Shown here: piece by piece, positions 43,115-56,439 of the stretch
How the letters are laid out: each line of letters begins with the position of its first letter
How positions within the stretch are numbered: position 1 is the stretch's first letter
NCBI GenBank assembly: GCA_034509925.1
Contig: CM067530.1
Location: 6,940,001 to 7,004,000, forward strand
Direction: 5' to 3'
Length of the DNA stretch: 64,000 nucleotides
Origin: Hirudinaria manillensis
Lineage: Eukaryota > Annelida > Clitellata > Hirudinida > Hirudinidae
Made by a program: the position numbers and the translations under genes
The notes under the pieces: model-generated
Seen by the model: only the letters and a program-made list of their open reading frames with translations
What the model was told of the DNA's origin: nothing
Databases searched by the model: none

Positions 43115-46100
43115 ATGTCTAAGACTCCGGGTTCTGCGGGAAAGAAAGTGAATACACTTTTTAATTATTTTGTTAAATCTCCTGCTGGTAATGTGAAATC
43201 TTCGAAGTCATGCCCAAAAAGTGAAACAATACAGAAGTCTTCTCAAAAATTAAGTGAGTTTATGCTATATGGAGCCTGGGGAATTTTGGACTTTTGTCAC
43301 TTTTGCGATCGATTACATTTCTTATGCAACAAGTTACGGAACATGCGCACCATTTACAGAATTGGATTTTTTTGCTGGAGATCTGGTTTGGGCCAAATTG
43401 GAAGGACATCCTTGGTGGCCCTGCATTGTTTCCAACCATCCAAAAGAGGGTTAGTGATTTTTATAATTAATTTGTTGATTGGAATTATCCCTAGTATGTA
43501 TCAGGTGCCCTATATGACATGTTTAACTAATATTGCAAGTGGCAATGTTTTAATTTTTGGTTTGTGAGTCAGGTCATTCATAATTCATATCCAGCTTTGC
43601 AACAGGTATCTTACAAAAAAAGGAAGGCAACGTTTGTTCCATTCACGTTCAATTTTTTGAAAATCCACCTTCTAGGGGATGGGTCAAGGAAAAGTGAGAG
43701 ATTAATGAGAAATCTTATTTTACAAACTTTATTTTGATTTGATTGTTATGAATAGTTTTCATGTGAAGCTTGATTAATGTCTTACCTCTTTAATTATTCA
43801 TTAAATATTAATGCTAAAATGCATTTGGTTGACTTGACACTTTTGTGTGTTGAGTTTGTGAGCACCAAATGCAAGCAAGTGCAAACCAGATGTGATTTTT
43901 TAAAATAATTTAAAATTCACAAATCTAATGCCAAAAATAATATTTTGGAACTTTTTAAGTGCAACTTCAAACATCCTATGCAATTTAAAGGTTCGTGAAG
44001 CCGTTCAACGGATCTGTCAACAAAGAGTGTCAAAGGGGTGGAATTTATTTCAGCTCCACTGCGAAGTGGAGGGAAGCGGTGCTGGAGGCCGACAAAGCCT
44101 CGAACTTGGACTCGGAAGGGAGGCTCAAGCTGGTCGTTGCCATGGATTCCTCAGGAGAGGATGAGGAGGAGGAAGACGAGGATTGCATGGAAATTGAAGA
44201 TCTTCCTTCTGAGTCGTCTTCCCACGAAAGTGAGATTTGTTTAGGATTTCATTGAATTAGGTTGAATCGTTCAGTTTGGTCGTTGGTTCGTTTAAATCCT
44301 CGTCTTCGAAAAGTTTGGTTGCCACTGAATTATTTCAAAACTTTTTCAGGTGGAAATAAAGCAAATAAGGAAAATAAGGTTTCATTAGTTTTATTTGTTT
44401 TTCATCAGATTTTTTTTATATTTATTGCTTCTATTTTTTGCCATTTTTTTAAATTTTAATCATTTTTTAATTAAAGTTTTTAATTCTTGCCTCAGAGTCC
44501 TCCGAGCGCAAGCCCGTGCAAAAGTCATCGAAAGTCGGGCAGAAAACCTGAAACTAAAAGGAGAAGGGTCATTGAGTCTGACGGAGATGAAGTCGATTGT
44601 GAGTTTGTGTTTTGTGACGTTGTTTTATTTTAATCATCAACTGTAATTTGTGTTATTATGCGTGCATGCGTGCGTGTGTGTTTGCATAACTTATTTGTTG
44701 AGCAGTTTGGTGGTTGATTGTTAATTTGATTCCTAAAATGAACATTTACACGGCATAGGATTACAAATGCTCGTAACAGGTCTCTCACCCGAGGATTGTT
44801 ACAAGCCCGAACGAACGTTGTCGAGCAGTGAAGACGATTCTGAGGAAAGTCTGAGCTGTGAGGATGAGGACGAAGATGATGATGATGAATGCAATGAGGT
44901 TTCAGATGAGGGTGGAGAGTCTCCTAAGGTATTTGTTGTGAATGATTCATTTCATAAAACATCTAAGAGTGTTATTGGTGGGATGCATCGAAATATATTT
45001 ACATGTAATTCATAGAATTTGGAATTTTACTCCTAAGCCTTATTTGTTGCCTGTGATGTATTTGATTGATGAGAATCTATAATTTGTTCAAAGAGTTCAG
45101 AGATTAATTAATTATTTTGAGAAATTGTAATATACTATTGAAATATCTCCTTTTAAATTCATCCTGTTGATTGTTTTTGCAGAGCAAGAAAAGAAAGAGG
45201 AATGGAACAATGAAGTCTGCAAAGAAAGGCAAAAATGCAGAAGGTGTGGTAAGGAGTAAACCAGTCAAGATCGTCAAAAAGTCTCAAGTCTCCGAGGTCA
45301 AGTGTCAAAGTTCAGAGACTTCCAGCGGCACGGATGCAAACGAGGCGATGCAATCCACGAAATTGAAGCTCTCGGCTTATAGTTCAACCTCAGTGGTTAG
45401 TTTCAAACTTTTGTGGTTTTGAGCTTGAAATTACTTATTTCCTTATAATTAGAAGAAGAAGAAGAAGCAATTCATTTTTTTATTTTGTTTTTTTATGTGC
45501 TTTGTCCGTTAAACTCCACATTTGGTGACTTGTTTTGAATGAACAAAGTTAAAGTGTTTTTGTTCATAATTTGAACTGATGAGTTATTCTCATGATGATT
45601 CTCTTTGATGAAGAAATTTAAACCATTACCAGAAAGAATCATCATCATCATCATGTGCGGCTGCCCCTCTCCACGGTGCCGGCGGTGATGATCGTAGTTT
45701 TCCGCACACTACCTTCAAGTTCTTATATCCCGACAAAATAAAAGACGCCGACGGAAGACTTGCCAGCGATCCTGATTATGATCCTCGTACCCTCTTTGTT
45801 CCAAATGATTTCCTGTCCAAACAGACTCCGGTGAGCATTGATTTTAATAACCACTACTGCACCAAGTGTTGTCATCAGTATTAAGTATTGTTTATTGTTT
45901 ACTGGTTTTGCCAAAAGAATTCCCACTATTATATATAATATATATATTTTATATATTGATTATATATATGTATATAATGTATATGTATATTATAAATTAT
46001 AAATTATTAATATTATAAATATGTATATTATAAATATTTATTATATATAATACAATATTATATATATCTAATATAATATATTTATATATAACATTTATAC

Positions 46101-49100
46101 AATATATTTTAATGATTTTTAGGCAATGAGACAATGGTGGATCTTGAAGTCACAACATTTTGACACAATCCTCTTCTTCAAGGTGGGTTGGCCACCATAT
46201 CTGAGATGCTATTTTTGTCCTACTTGTGATAAATTTGTTTGCATGAAAAAAAAAAAGTTGTTCATTAAGTTGTTGTTGTTGCTGTTGTTGCTGTTGTTGT
46301 TGTTGTTGTTGTTATTTCAATATAATTTCATAATTTCAAAAATAATTTCAGATGGGAAAGTTTTATGAGCTGTTCCACATGGATGCCGTGCTGGGAGTTA
46401 ACGAGTTGGGATTGTTATTTATGAAGGTTAATATATTAATTGATATGTTTATATATATTATAATTAATTATTATTAATTAATTGATATATTAATTGACTA
46501 GTTGTGGTTTTGTTATTAAATCTCAATCCTTGTTCATGAACATCCTTTAAGTTTCCCCTCATGGTTACAGTGATATATCCAATAATAACATTTGTGATAC
46601 AAATAAAATACTTTCTCTTCTGTAAAGTAAAATCTTATTCCTGTGTTTATCTGATTATTATATTATTATTATTATTACGTGATTATTATATTATTATACT
46701 CTCACCGATAGGGAGATCACGCTCATTGCGGATTCCCGGAGATCTCCTACGGCAGGTTTTCCGACATTCTCATCCAAAAGGGTCACAAGGTCGCGAGGGT
46801 GGAGCAGACGGAAACTCCTGACCAAATGCAGGAGAGATGCAAGCAGTGTTAGCATTGTTTTTTGCTTTAGGATTAAGATTTTATCAGTTTATTAATTAAA
46901 CCGTGCATTAAACGGTGGTCGCTGCATTGTTTGTAATTTCAAACGAATCTTCAATCGCAGCAAAATCGGTTTCAAAGTTCGACAAAGTCGTGAGACGAGA
47001 GATTTGCTCGGTTCAGTCGCGAGGGACGAAGAAATCCAGTTTTATCGACGGCGATTGCTGCTCGACCGATCACAACTTCCTCCTCGCCATCGCAGAGAAG
47101 GTCTCGTTATTTGAGGCGTTAGGAAATGGTTTTATGTTTTTGTGATGCATTAATGCGATGCTTTCTACAGGTGGATGGTTCTGAGTCTCTCTATGGAGTC
47201 TGCTTTGTGGATGTCATGATAGGAACATTCCACGTGAGAAACTGCATGTTGCTTTTTAGTTAGATAAAGAAGAATTAAAAATAAAAAAGTTAACTGATAT
47301 GTTTGGAGTCTGCAATCCATTATTAACTGATTTAAAGCACGCATCTCATCCACTTGAAATATTGTGAAACTTTACAATAGATTAATGGGGATATCTTTTA
47401 TTAAGTTGATATAAATTATTTGAAAGTATTTGTTTCAAGAGACACTTCTTAATCTTTTACTTTAAAAATAATCTTGAAATTTATTTTACTAATGTTAAGA
47501 ATTATGTCTAACTTCAAGGTGGGGCAGTTTAAAGACGACAGGCACGGATCAAGATTAAGAACGCTCATTTCACATCATCCGCCTTCGCAGGTGAGATTTG
47601 AATCTCGAATTCTTTGTCGAGTTGATTTTCGTTTTTCAAGAGAAATTTTAAAAAAAAATTTGGAATTGAAATTTGTGTTTATGGCGGTCGTTTGCAGGTC
47701 CTCTATGAAAAAGGTAAGCTCTCGGACAAAACGAAAAGCATTTTCAACAGTTGCCTCGACCGGGCCGTCAAAGAAGGTCTGAGGTCGGTTCACGAGTTTT
47801 GGGATGGCCACAAGACCTTGAAGGTTCTGTCGGAGGCTGATTATTTCACGGAGGAGGATCAAAGTGGAGTAAAATGGCCTCTTGTCTTTGAGGAGATGGT
47901 CTCTAAAGGTTCCTGCAATCTAGTCGATTTTTTTACAATTAATTATTGCAATTGATCGATAATCGTCGCCCGTCACCAGAGGACGCTCTCGGAGTCACGC
48001 CGTCGGACGAATTCGTTCTCGGTCTTTCCGCTCTCGGGGCCGTGTTGTGGTACCTGAGGCACTGCCTGATGGATGATGAACTTTTGAGTCTGAGATCCTT
48101 CGACATTTACAAACCAGTCGACATGAACTCGACGGCTCGACCCGACCAAGTGCCATGCAAGAATACTGCAAACAGGAGAATGGTTGTTGTGCTTGCATTT
48201 CTTCTTCGTTCGGTCGTTCGATGCATTATCTATTTTCCAATTCAAGATATTGGACGGAGTGACGCTAAAGAACCTGGACGTTGTTGTCAACAGCTGCACC
48301 GGAACCTCAGAGGGGACTCTGCTACAAAGACTCGACTCTTGCAAAACGACGTTCGGTTGGATTTTAGAATTTCCCGTGCATTTCCCTACGAGGTCGACTG
48401 GAATTCTGATGTTTCTTTTTTTTTTTTGTTTTTTTTGTCGAGGCAGGCAAGAGACTCTTCAAGCAATGGCTTTGTTCCCCTCTTTGCAATGTTGAGTCTA
48501 TCAATGATCGTCTGGATGCCATAGAGGACATCATGTCCATTCCTGATGTTGTGTCTCAAGTTTCATCCTTGCTCTCCAAAATGCCCGACCTTGAGAGATT
48601 AATCAACAAGTTTGACTTTTATTTTATATGAATGTAAAAGAAAGTAGTCCTTGGATTGATAGGAATAGAATTTCATTTTTAGTCATTTATTTTTATTTAT
48701 GTACATATTGTTGCAAATTTTTTGTGAACCACCATCGATGTAAGCATTGCATTGAAAGCACATCACCATTTCAAGGATCCACACGCTCGGCTCTTTGAGG
48801 AGAAGCAAAAACCATCCCGACGGAAGGGCCGTGTTCTTCGAAGATGTTGTTTACAAGTTTGACAGCCTTTTTACCTCCCTCTTTTTTTTTTAAATTAAAG
48901 TTTTATTTTAGTTTATTTTGTAATGCAATGAATTTATTTTTCTTCACAGCAAAAGGAAAATTGAGGACTTTCTGACATGCCTTGAAGGCTTTAAAAGTGC
49001 AAAGGCTGTTTTGGATAATTTTGGGGATGTTGCTGAATCACTCAAGTAACAATTAATGCATCTAATTTTTATGTAATTGTGCCATAATTATGAACCAAAT

Positions 49101-52100
49101 ATATTTTTTATTGATCACTCGTGTCATTGATTCACCGTCAACTTTCTCTGAAGGTCCGAATTATTGAAGAAATGTGTGACTTTGAAGGAATTTGGTGGAA
49201 ATTTTCCTGATTTAACGAAACATTTGGAGTTTTTTGAGGTTTTGAGTTTTTTTTTGTATTTCTTTAAAAAAGAATTTAATGAGATTAAAAATTTAATGAG
49301 ATTAAAAATTTAATGAGATTAAAAATTTAATGAGATTAAAAATTGAAATTTTGAAAACTTTTGAAGGCTTCATTCGACCATCAGAAGGCAAAGGCCATGG
49401 GTGTCATAAAACCAGTGAAAGGTTGGAACGTTTGAGTTTATGTGTGTGTGTGTGTCTGTGTGTCTGTGTCTGTGTGTTATTTGTATAAACCTGGATCAAC
49501 AACTGATAAATTAGAAACAGTTATAATAAAAGGTTACAGCACCAATGAGATGACCAGAAGGTGACCTATATGAGTTTCCAATTGATTTCTGATTTTATTT
49601 TTTTATTTAAATGTCCTATTAAGACATTTGTTTATGTTGCAAATACTTGTTCATTTAATTATACTAGTTTGTTTTTCTCAGGTGTTAGTGCACAATATGA
49701 TTCTGCTGTGAACGACATAAAATTCTTTGAGGGGGAATTGAATGATTCATTGGAACAACTCAAGAAAATGCTAAATTGCAAAGTCAGTTTCTTCTCTCAA
49801 CTTGATTTATGCATTCCCTTGTTTTGTTTTTGTTTTCAATGTTCACCCTATTCCTTCTATCTTACAGACGTTGACTTACTTTGGCACGGCCAAGAACCGA
49901 TACCAGGCGGAAATTCCGGAGTCTCTGAGCAGGAAGATTCCCGACGAATACGAACTCACTTCTCAGAGGAAGGGATTCAAGCGATACCAGAGTCCAGAAA
50001 CTAAGAAACTGTTTGGGAAGCTTGTAGATGCAGAAGACAGGAGGAGTGCTGCACAGAAGGACACCATGAGATGCATTTTTGAACAATTTGACAAACAGTT
50101 AGTTTGGCTAACTTTAATGTTCATGTTGTTAATTCTGTTTTTAAATTTTATTAAAGCCATGTATTTTATGAAAATAAGTTTTATTTACGACATTTTCTGT
50201 TATATTTATATTTATAACGAGCTTTTGTTTCTAGCCATGCAACCTGGACTGAAGCTCTTCACTGTCTGTCTGTCCTGGACATTCTCATGTCGCTGGCTGC
50301 TTACAGCAATCAATCCACTTTGACCATGTGCCGTCCAGTGCTCGTGCCTAACAGAGACAACGTAATTTTATCCAAGCATTATCCATTCTGGAACCTCATG
50401 ATTATATGAATGTTTAACATTTCAGGCTTTTCTTGAAATCAGAAATGGATTCCATCCATGCATCGAGCAAAACATCTCTGGCACGGACTTCATTCCTAAT
50501 GACACCATTATTGGAGTCTCAAATGATGTAAAATATAATTTTGCAACATAATCCTTTATGAGTGCTGAGTACAACTGTTTTGAAAGGGGCTTAAATGAGA
50601 ATATGCTAATTAACTCGACGGCTATTTCTATTTTTCCGATTATTTAAATTATTTAAACTATGAAATGATATTTTTCAGGACTTATCAAGTGCTCGAGTAC
50701 TTCTCGTGACTGGTCCGAACATGGGCGGCAAATCAACTTTGATGAGGCAAGTGGGACTGATCTGTCTCCTTGCGCAATTGGTTGGTTTATTCCCGTTGAT
50801 TTCATTGGCCCTTCCAACTGGCAATTATCTCACTGCTCGTCCAATAGGGATGCTACGTACCTGCCGAGAAATGCAGACTGACTCCTGTTGACAGGATTTT
50901 TACCCGACTAGGTGCATCGGATTCCATCATGTCAGGTTGAGGTTTAATTACTTTCCGCTGGAGATTCAGAGAGTTTTTTTTTAATTTGATAAATCTGCTC
51001 TTTAGGGGAGAGTACCTTCTTTGTGGAACTCAGTGAGACTTCATGTGTACTGAAGCATGCCACCAGGGACTCATTGGTTCTTTTAGATGAATTGGGTTGG
51101 TTTTATGTAAAGTGGAAACTAATGCAAAGTTAGAAGCCTTATGAATACCGTGGATAGATGGATCTGTTAAGACTTAACTGGGTGCTTCTAATTCTAATGA
51201 ATCATTAATTCATTCATTCATTCAGGTAGAGGAACTGCCACTTATGATGGAAATGCCATTGCAACAGCAGTTCTTCATGAACTTGCCAATTCAGTTCAAT
51301 GCAGAGCCATTTTCTCTACCCACTATCATTCCATCGTCGACAAATTCTCGTCCAATCCGCACGTATCTCTCGGTCACATGGTGGGTCCTCTAGAATTTGT
51401 TCTTAAAGACATTTCTGGATGTTGTAATTATATGTTTCCTTGTTTAAAAGTTTGATGACTTGTGACAGAATTAATTGTTTTTATGGCAAAAGATCATTTT
51501 GTTGATTTCTGTTTGAATTTAATAATTTAGCTCATAAAATTCATTACATCATATAATAAAAGTTTTAGCTATTGCTAACAATTGCCAACAAAATGAACTT
51601 AAGCATTAGCTTAGGGTTGCACAAATTAGGAAGCTTCTGGAGTTGACCTTAAAATTCCAATTTAAGGCCTGCATGGTTGAAAACGAAGACGACGAGGATC
51701 CGTGCCAGGAAACCATTACTTTTCTCTTCAAACTTGCACATGGAAACTGTCCTAAAAGTTATGGCTTTAATGCTGCAAAGTTGGCAGGAATTCCATCTCA
51801 GGTGAGGCCTCAGTTGATTGAATCTGTGGATGTAAGTTTAAGAGGTTGTGTTTTTAGTACTCTTGAAGCTTTGATTTTTTTTTGTAGGTCATTAGAGAGG
51901 CACATTCAAAAGCAAAGGAATTTGAAGAATCCACAAGAGTCATTCAACTGTTCAGGTATGGTTTTTAGTAATGATTTTTACGTTGATGGATGATTTTTAA
52001 TAATTATATTTGATGGACACCGTAAAATATTGCACATGATTGTAATTTCAAAAATTAAAATATCTTGCTTGCCAGGAATTTGTGGTCGTTGAAAGAAGGA

Positions 52101-52142
52101 GAAACCAAGAGCCTGAAGTCATTAATTGGCCAAATTAATTAA
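43115..52142 (+). CDS. MSH6: DNA mismatch repair protein MSH6
   Basis: Role (family): forms MutS-alpha with MSH2, recognises mismatches and small loops, and uses ATP to signal repair. Seen: exon 1 (43115-43253) encodes a PIP-box-like NTLFNYF and a basic linker. Exon 2 starts the PWWP domain ([20 protein letters not shown]), which continues with [20 protein letters not shown]. An acidic Ser-rich linker follows (about 44000-45420). The MutS domain I has the mismatch-probing motif [11 protein letters not shown] (about 46353-46390) and [16 protein letters not shown] (about 46790). Connector and lever exons follow ([41 protein letters not shown]), then [20 protein letters not shown]. The ATPase has the Walker [15 protein letters not shown] (50709-50750), [30 protein letters not shown], Walker [12 protein letters not shown], and FSTHYH. 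C-terminal [35 protein letters not shown] and a short helix end at the TAA at 52140. All catalytic motifs are intact. The family order is complete. Confidence 0.95.
45928..46110. repeat. (TA)n-rich palindromic tract in MSH6 intron
   Basis: About 180 bp almost wholly of A and T, with repeated TATATA, TATATTATAAATTATAAATT and similar self-complementary blocks, inside the intron before the exon encoding [13 protein letters not shown]. Confidence 0.85.
46256..46317. repeat. (TTG)n microsatellite in MSH6 intron
   Basis: About twenty units of TTG with a few CTG interruptions, directly upstream of the exon with the FYE mismatch motif. It makes a poly-Leu artefactual reading frame. Confidence 0.9.
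49269..49345. repeat. 17-bp tandem repeat in MSH6 intron
   Basis: Four near-identical copies of AATTTAATGAGATTAAA lie just upstream of the exon that encodes [14 protein letters not shown]. Confidence 0.9.
49438..49480. repeat. (TG)n microsatellite in MSH6 intron
   Basis: TGTGTG tract interrupted by TCTG units, after the exon ending PVKG. Confidence 0.85.
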
Positions 52143-52738
52143 TTAATTGAAGTACCTTCAACTACTTTTTGGGGTATTGAGTGATTATGACAACAATTGT
52201 TTCTGTAATTTGGGTATCTGAACCACATCTAAAGCGCTTAATCAAAAAAAAGTAGCTCGTGTTCTGTGTTTGACGGTTTTGAGTCAATGTTTTGAGGTAG
52301 CGTGTCTGAGAGAGGCTTTATTTTGTAGGTCCAAGGAGTACGAAGCTTTATAAACCGGTAGAGGTTACGAATATTTTACGATAAAATATTTTCAGTGTGG
52401 GTTGCGGCTGCGCTGGAATCTATGGGAATATTTTTCTCGCTAGTAGGGTAGCGATTTAAATTCCTCAGTAACCGCGGTTTTAAGCAAGCCAGTCAGTTCT
52501 TCCCATTTTATGGACGTCCGAGTTCTGGCCTTAATTTCGTCGGCCAGATTGTCCGGCATTGTTCCGTCGAGTTTTTCATTTTGTGTCCTGTTCGCGCGTC
52601 AGTCTGAGGACAAGTCGAACGCTGTAACAATCTTTATTTAAGAAATTATTTTATAGAAACACTGGAAAAAACGCAATTTCTAACTAGCCGAATCTAAATA
52701 CAGTAAAATAAGGCTTTAGATACAGCATAATTTTGCAC

Positions 52739-52868
52739 GACGATAGTGTCCCTATGGACAGGTTCCCCACTTTATCAGGTGTCTATATTGAACTAAATTA
52801 AACTGAGTTCCTACAAAAACTGCCCTTATGAGAAGTTTTACTCTCGCCCTAATTTACAGGTTTTTTTT
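52739..52868 (-). mobile_element. pogo/Tigger-like terminal repeat, copy 1
   Basis: The complement of this segment and the plus strand of 54691-54836 share a succession typical of long pogo-type terminal repeats: AAACCT, then GGRC or GGGC, then TTAGTTYAA, then GACACCTGATAAA, then AACCTGYCCATAGGGA. Here the outer end points right, so the element would extend left. No transposase was recognised. Confidence 0.5.
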
Positions 52869-54105
52869 TACAGCAAGTAACTTTCTGACCGAAGAACTAC
52901 AATTTAAAGATCTCTTCAAAGAATTTGATCTGATGTAGAATTATTGCATCCAAGAATTTACGAAACCAGATGTGTGGCATTATCTCGAATAAAATTGCAA
53001 GCAACGCCAAGGATGTGTGCGTCGAATAACAGCAAAAACCATCTGAACTCAACAGACTTATTGTAACCAGACCCTAATTTCAACTTTATGAATTCATTTA
53101 AGGCATATGACATGTGTGACATATTTATGATTAGTTTGCGTCACGCAGAGCACCTCCACACCCGAGTTCCAAAATCTCTCTCAACGATATTTTACGATAT
53201 ATAATGCAATTCATTATAAATTCTTTCTTAGGACAAGTATATTTTACGATTCGTTCGAGTGTTCCATGGAACATCTCGTAAGTGCATAAGTTCAAGCTTG
53301 TGGCTCGAAAAAATTTTAAATAGAGTTTATAAACAGCAGAAATCCATGAAGCGATTGTAAGGTTATTTAAACAAATAATTTCTGACTCGCCTGCAGAAAC
53401 CTATGGCACGAAAAGCTTCATCGGTTTTAGTAAACCAAATTGGAAATGAACCTGATTTATATTTGCACATTGAACCGTGTCAAAAGACATAATGGACAAT
53501 GGACAGCAGTTTATTTGAGCAGAGCTCAAACAATTCTGTGAAAATAACTTGCTACAGTTTTAATTTTTTGATATATTACATATTCATAACGAAACTCAAG
53601 GTCATAAATAATTACTACTGGTTGTTAATATTTACTTTTAAATGTCTTAAATATAAAATCGTCTGCTATGGTTCCAAACTTTCTGAAGGACCTTTTGAAG
53701 GAGGCTGAGATTATTAGTTTATTTGAATTGATATTTATTCAAAGAAATGGTTAACAAAAAAAAATAATAATTAATTGCTGAAATTAAACTTTCAGAATTA
53801 AGCAAAATAAACGCCAAGCTTTTATTTTAATTTAAAACTTTGATTAAAACTAATTGACAATCAATTAACTCTTCAATCTTGAGATTAAAATTACTGAAAC
53901 TGACGGACACGATTTCTAAAACAAGCCGATGTAAAAGGTGAATGAAGAATTGTTTATAAAAGATGGAATCACTTGTTCATATCTTTGTGGACGCTTCATT
54001 TAATAGTTGGCACTATCGCAAATCCAGATCTGTAGGAAAGTTTTACAATTTTAATTTCAACTCGGGCATTTTTATGATAATTCTTTGGCTAAATCTCAAG
54101 TGTCG

Positions 54106-54225
54106 AGGAGAATGCCACCCAGATAGCAAAGATCGTATGGGCCAGCGCTGGTCAATTGATGGCAAAAGGTTCGGGCCAAAGCCGCATCGGAACCGCAAAT
54201 GGTTGTGATCGCCGGCCCTATCGCG
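54106..54225. repeat. Dispersed GC-richer repeat related to 42415-42612
   Basis: CACCCAGATAGCAAAGATCG followed by ATGGGCC and TTGATGGCAAAAGG resembles the complement of the 42.4-42.6 kb repeat over about 45 bases, after which the two diverge. Likely fragments of one dispersed family. Confidence 0.5.
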
Positions 54226-54690
54226 CAGTAACATTGATTTAAATTTGTGATTTTAGCCGGCCATCTTTTGAATAGGAATTCCATTTTTTTTATGTTACGA
54301 GAAATTTTTCCATCTTTTTGTAAAAAGAAGTATTAATTTTCATAAAATTTCGACTTTAATTAAATCCAGAGAAATTTTTTTAACGAATCTTATATTAAGA
54401 CTAGGAATTCCTGTTAATTTAAAAATTGAAAATGAAATGAAAGCTACTTCGCAGAAAAATACTTCTCCAAAAATTTTCTTGTATATAAAATTAAATCCAA
54501 ACGCTTCGCGAAGTCGCATGGAATTAAACATAAACATTTTACAACAACTGAGGTGGATTGAATTATATTTTTAAAAAATGCAGTCAGTCTAAACAAAGGC
54601 ATCATAATATATAACATATAATAAATATATAAATTAAACTTAATCGATTCACGATTTATCGACTTTTGAACTTATTTATTGGGTGAAAAT

Positions 54691-54836
54691 ACAGTTAAAC
54701 CTACGGATTAGGACACCCGAGAATAGGGTAAAACCTGTCCCAAGGGTCGATTTTTTTTCGGGAACCGAATTTTAGTTTAGTTTAACGTGGACACCTGATA
54801 AAAGGAACAACCTGCCCATAGGGATTCTATTTTCTT
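54691..54836 (+). mobile_element. pogo/Tigger-like terminal repeat, copy 2
   Basis: Starts ACAGTTAAACCT, the form of a pogo-type end, and continues GGACACCCGAG, AAACCTGTCC, GGGAACC, TTTAACGTGGACACCTGATA and CCTGCCCATAGGGA. It is the inverted relative of 52739-52868. Its outer end points left, so it does not pair with copy 1 as the two ends of one element. A right-hand partner was not found. Confidence 0.55.
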
Positions 54837-55618
54837 GCTAAACCTTGCTGTGCCTAAAGGCAAATTTTATTGTAAAAGAAAGCGTTGAAAATTAAAATTA
54901 TTTATATAATTTTCATAATAAAAGCAATACAAATGTTTGAATTAATGTGGGATTAATTGGAAAGAGCATCCTAACATTAACAGAGTAATGTTAATTAAAT
55001 AAATTTTGAAATAATTAAATTAATAAATAAAATAAATTATTTTTAAATCCTTTAGACCATTAATCCAGAGACTACCAAACTAGCATTCCAGCACATCCCT
55101 AACGACCTCCCTCTTGTAATTTATTATTGCGTCAGTTAGTAGTTTTGTTACGATAAATATTCGTAAACTTTTACATTGTAAACTGAACTTGTGCAAAGGC
55201 AAGACCTGGTTACCGAGAGGCGGATTCAATCTGAGTAAAGTGGCCAATAATAACGGCCTCACTGGGCGATCACCGGTCTAAATATTAATTATAAATTAAT
55301 ATTTCTACCCTCACTTCCTCTTTCTCTTTCTTAGTTCATCTTATCGAACCAATGAATCGGAGATTTCCTTGTTTTACCGAAAAGTTTGTTGACCCCGAAT
55401 TGAGAGATTATTAAATTAATTGATCAATAATTGTCCTTAATTTTGAATTTTAAAAACATTAAATGAAATATCCTCTCTTAAGAATAATTTCTTTGTTAGC
55501 TTTCAAACATAATTTATAAGAAGTTAATACTGAACTCGTATGCGGGTTGTCAACTGGCGCATTTGATTGAGTGTTTTCTCGTTTGCAAATAAAATGTTTT
55601 TTGTTCTGTCAACGATTT

Positions 55619-55678
55619 AATATATAAAATATAATAAGATAAAATATAATAAGGTAAAATATAATATGATAAAATATT
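55619..55678. repeat. AT-rich tandem repeat (AAAATATAATAAGAT)
   Basis: Three to four imperfect 15-17 bp units of AAAATATAATAAGAT. Confidence 0.7.
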
Positions 55679-56439
55679 TATTTTACCTCGAAAAGGTCAC
55701 CAAACATTTCAGCCATCATGCGACCAAAACTCGGACGTTTTATTTTTAATATTCACAACCTTGAAGAGAGAAATGGCAGCAACATTTATATTTGAAGAAT
55801 AAATAATTTTAGAGTGAATTAATCAGAATTAAAATTTATATGTAAAAAATATTTGGACAAATCAAATAATTTGTAGTTTATTAAATCAAATAATAATCAA
55901 ACGAAAGTCAGGAATAGTTTTTTAAATTGAAACCTCAGGAATCTTCAATAACGAAATTTATTTAATTTTATTTTTTTAAAATTGGACAAAATTAAAAAAA
56001 TCGCTTGGGGTCACGTGCATGAATCTCCACGGATACCATATTCTAATTAATATGGCAATTTATTCTTAAAAGTTATTAAGATTTATAGTAAAATAATATG
56101 CAGTAATTAATAATTTAATAAAACCTGTAATAATAATAATAACTATAATAATAACAATAATAATAATAATATCTTTTAGTGTGATTCCTCCGAAATTAAG
56201 TTTTTCTTTTAACATTCACTCCATGTTTCCCGTCAACCAAAAAGTGAATTTTTGCCAGCAAAAAGGTTAATTTTAACCTGAAAATTCCTTATTTTTATGG
56301 CTTTTTCTATTTTCTTCTCATTTAAACTTGTCCGAAATATAAATGTAGAATAATTAAATTAGAATATTTATTTTCAAGATTTATTAAATCAAAATATTTA
56401 TGTGTAATACTTATTATAATAATTAAATTAGAATAATTG

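Noticed and set aside
50706-50891. Apparent premature stop after the MSH6 Walker A motif
   Set aside because: The frame simply reads into an intron. A donor after LAQL and an acceptor at CCAATAG join cleanly to [13 protein letters not shown], so the gene is intact.
55080-55262. 60-codon minus-strand frame in a slightly GC-richer stretch
   Set aside because: No motif recognised and no splice context. Considered as an RNA gene fragment, but no conserved rRNA or tRNA feature could be seen.
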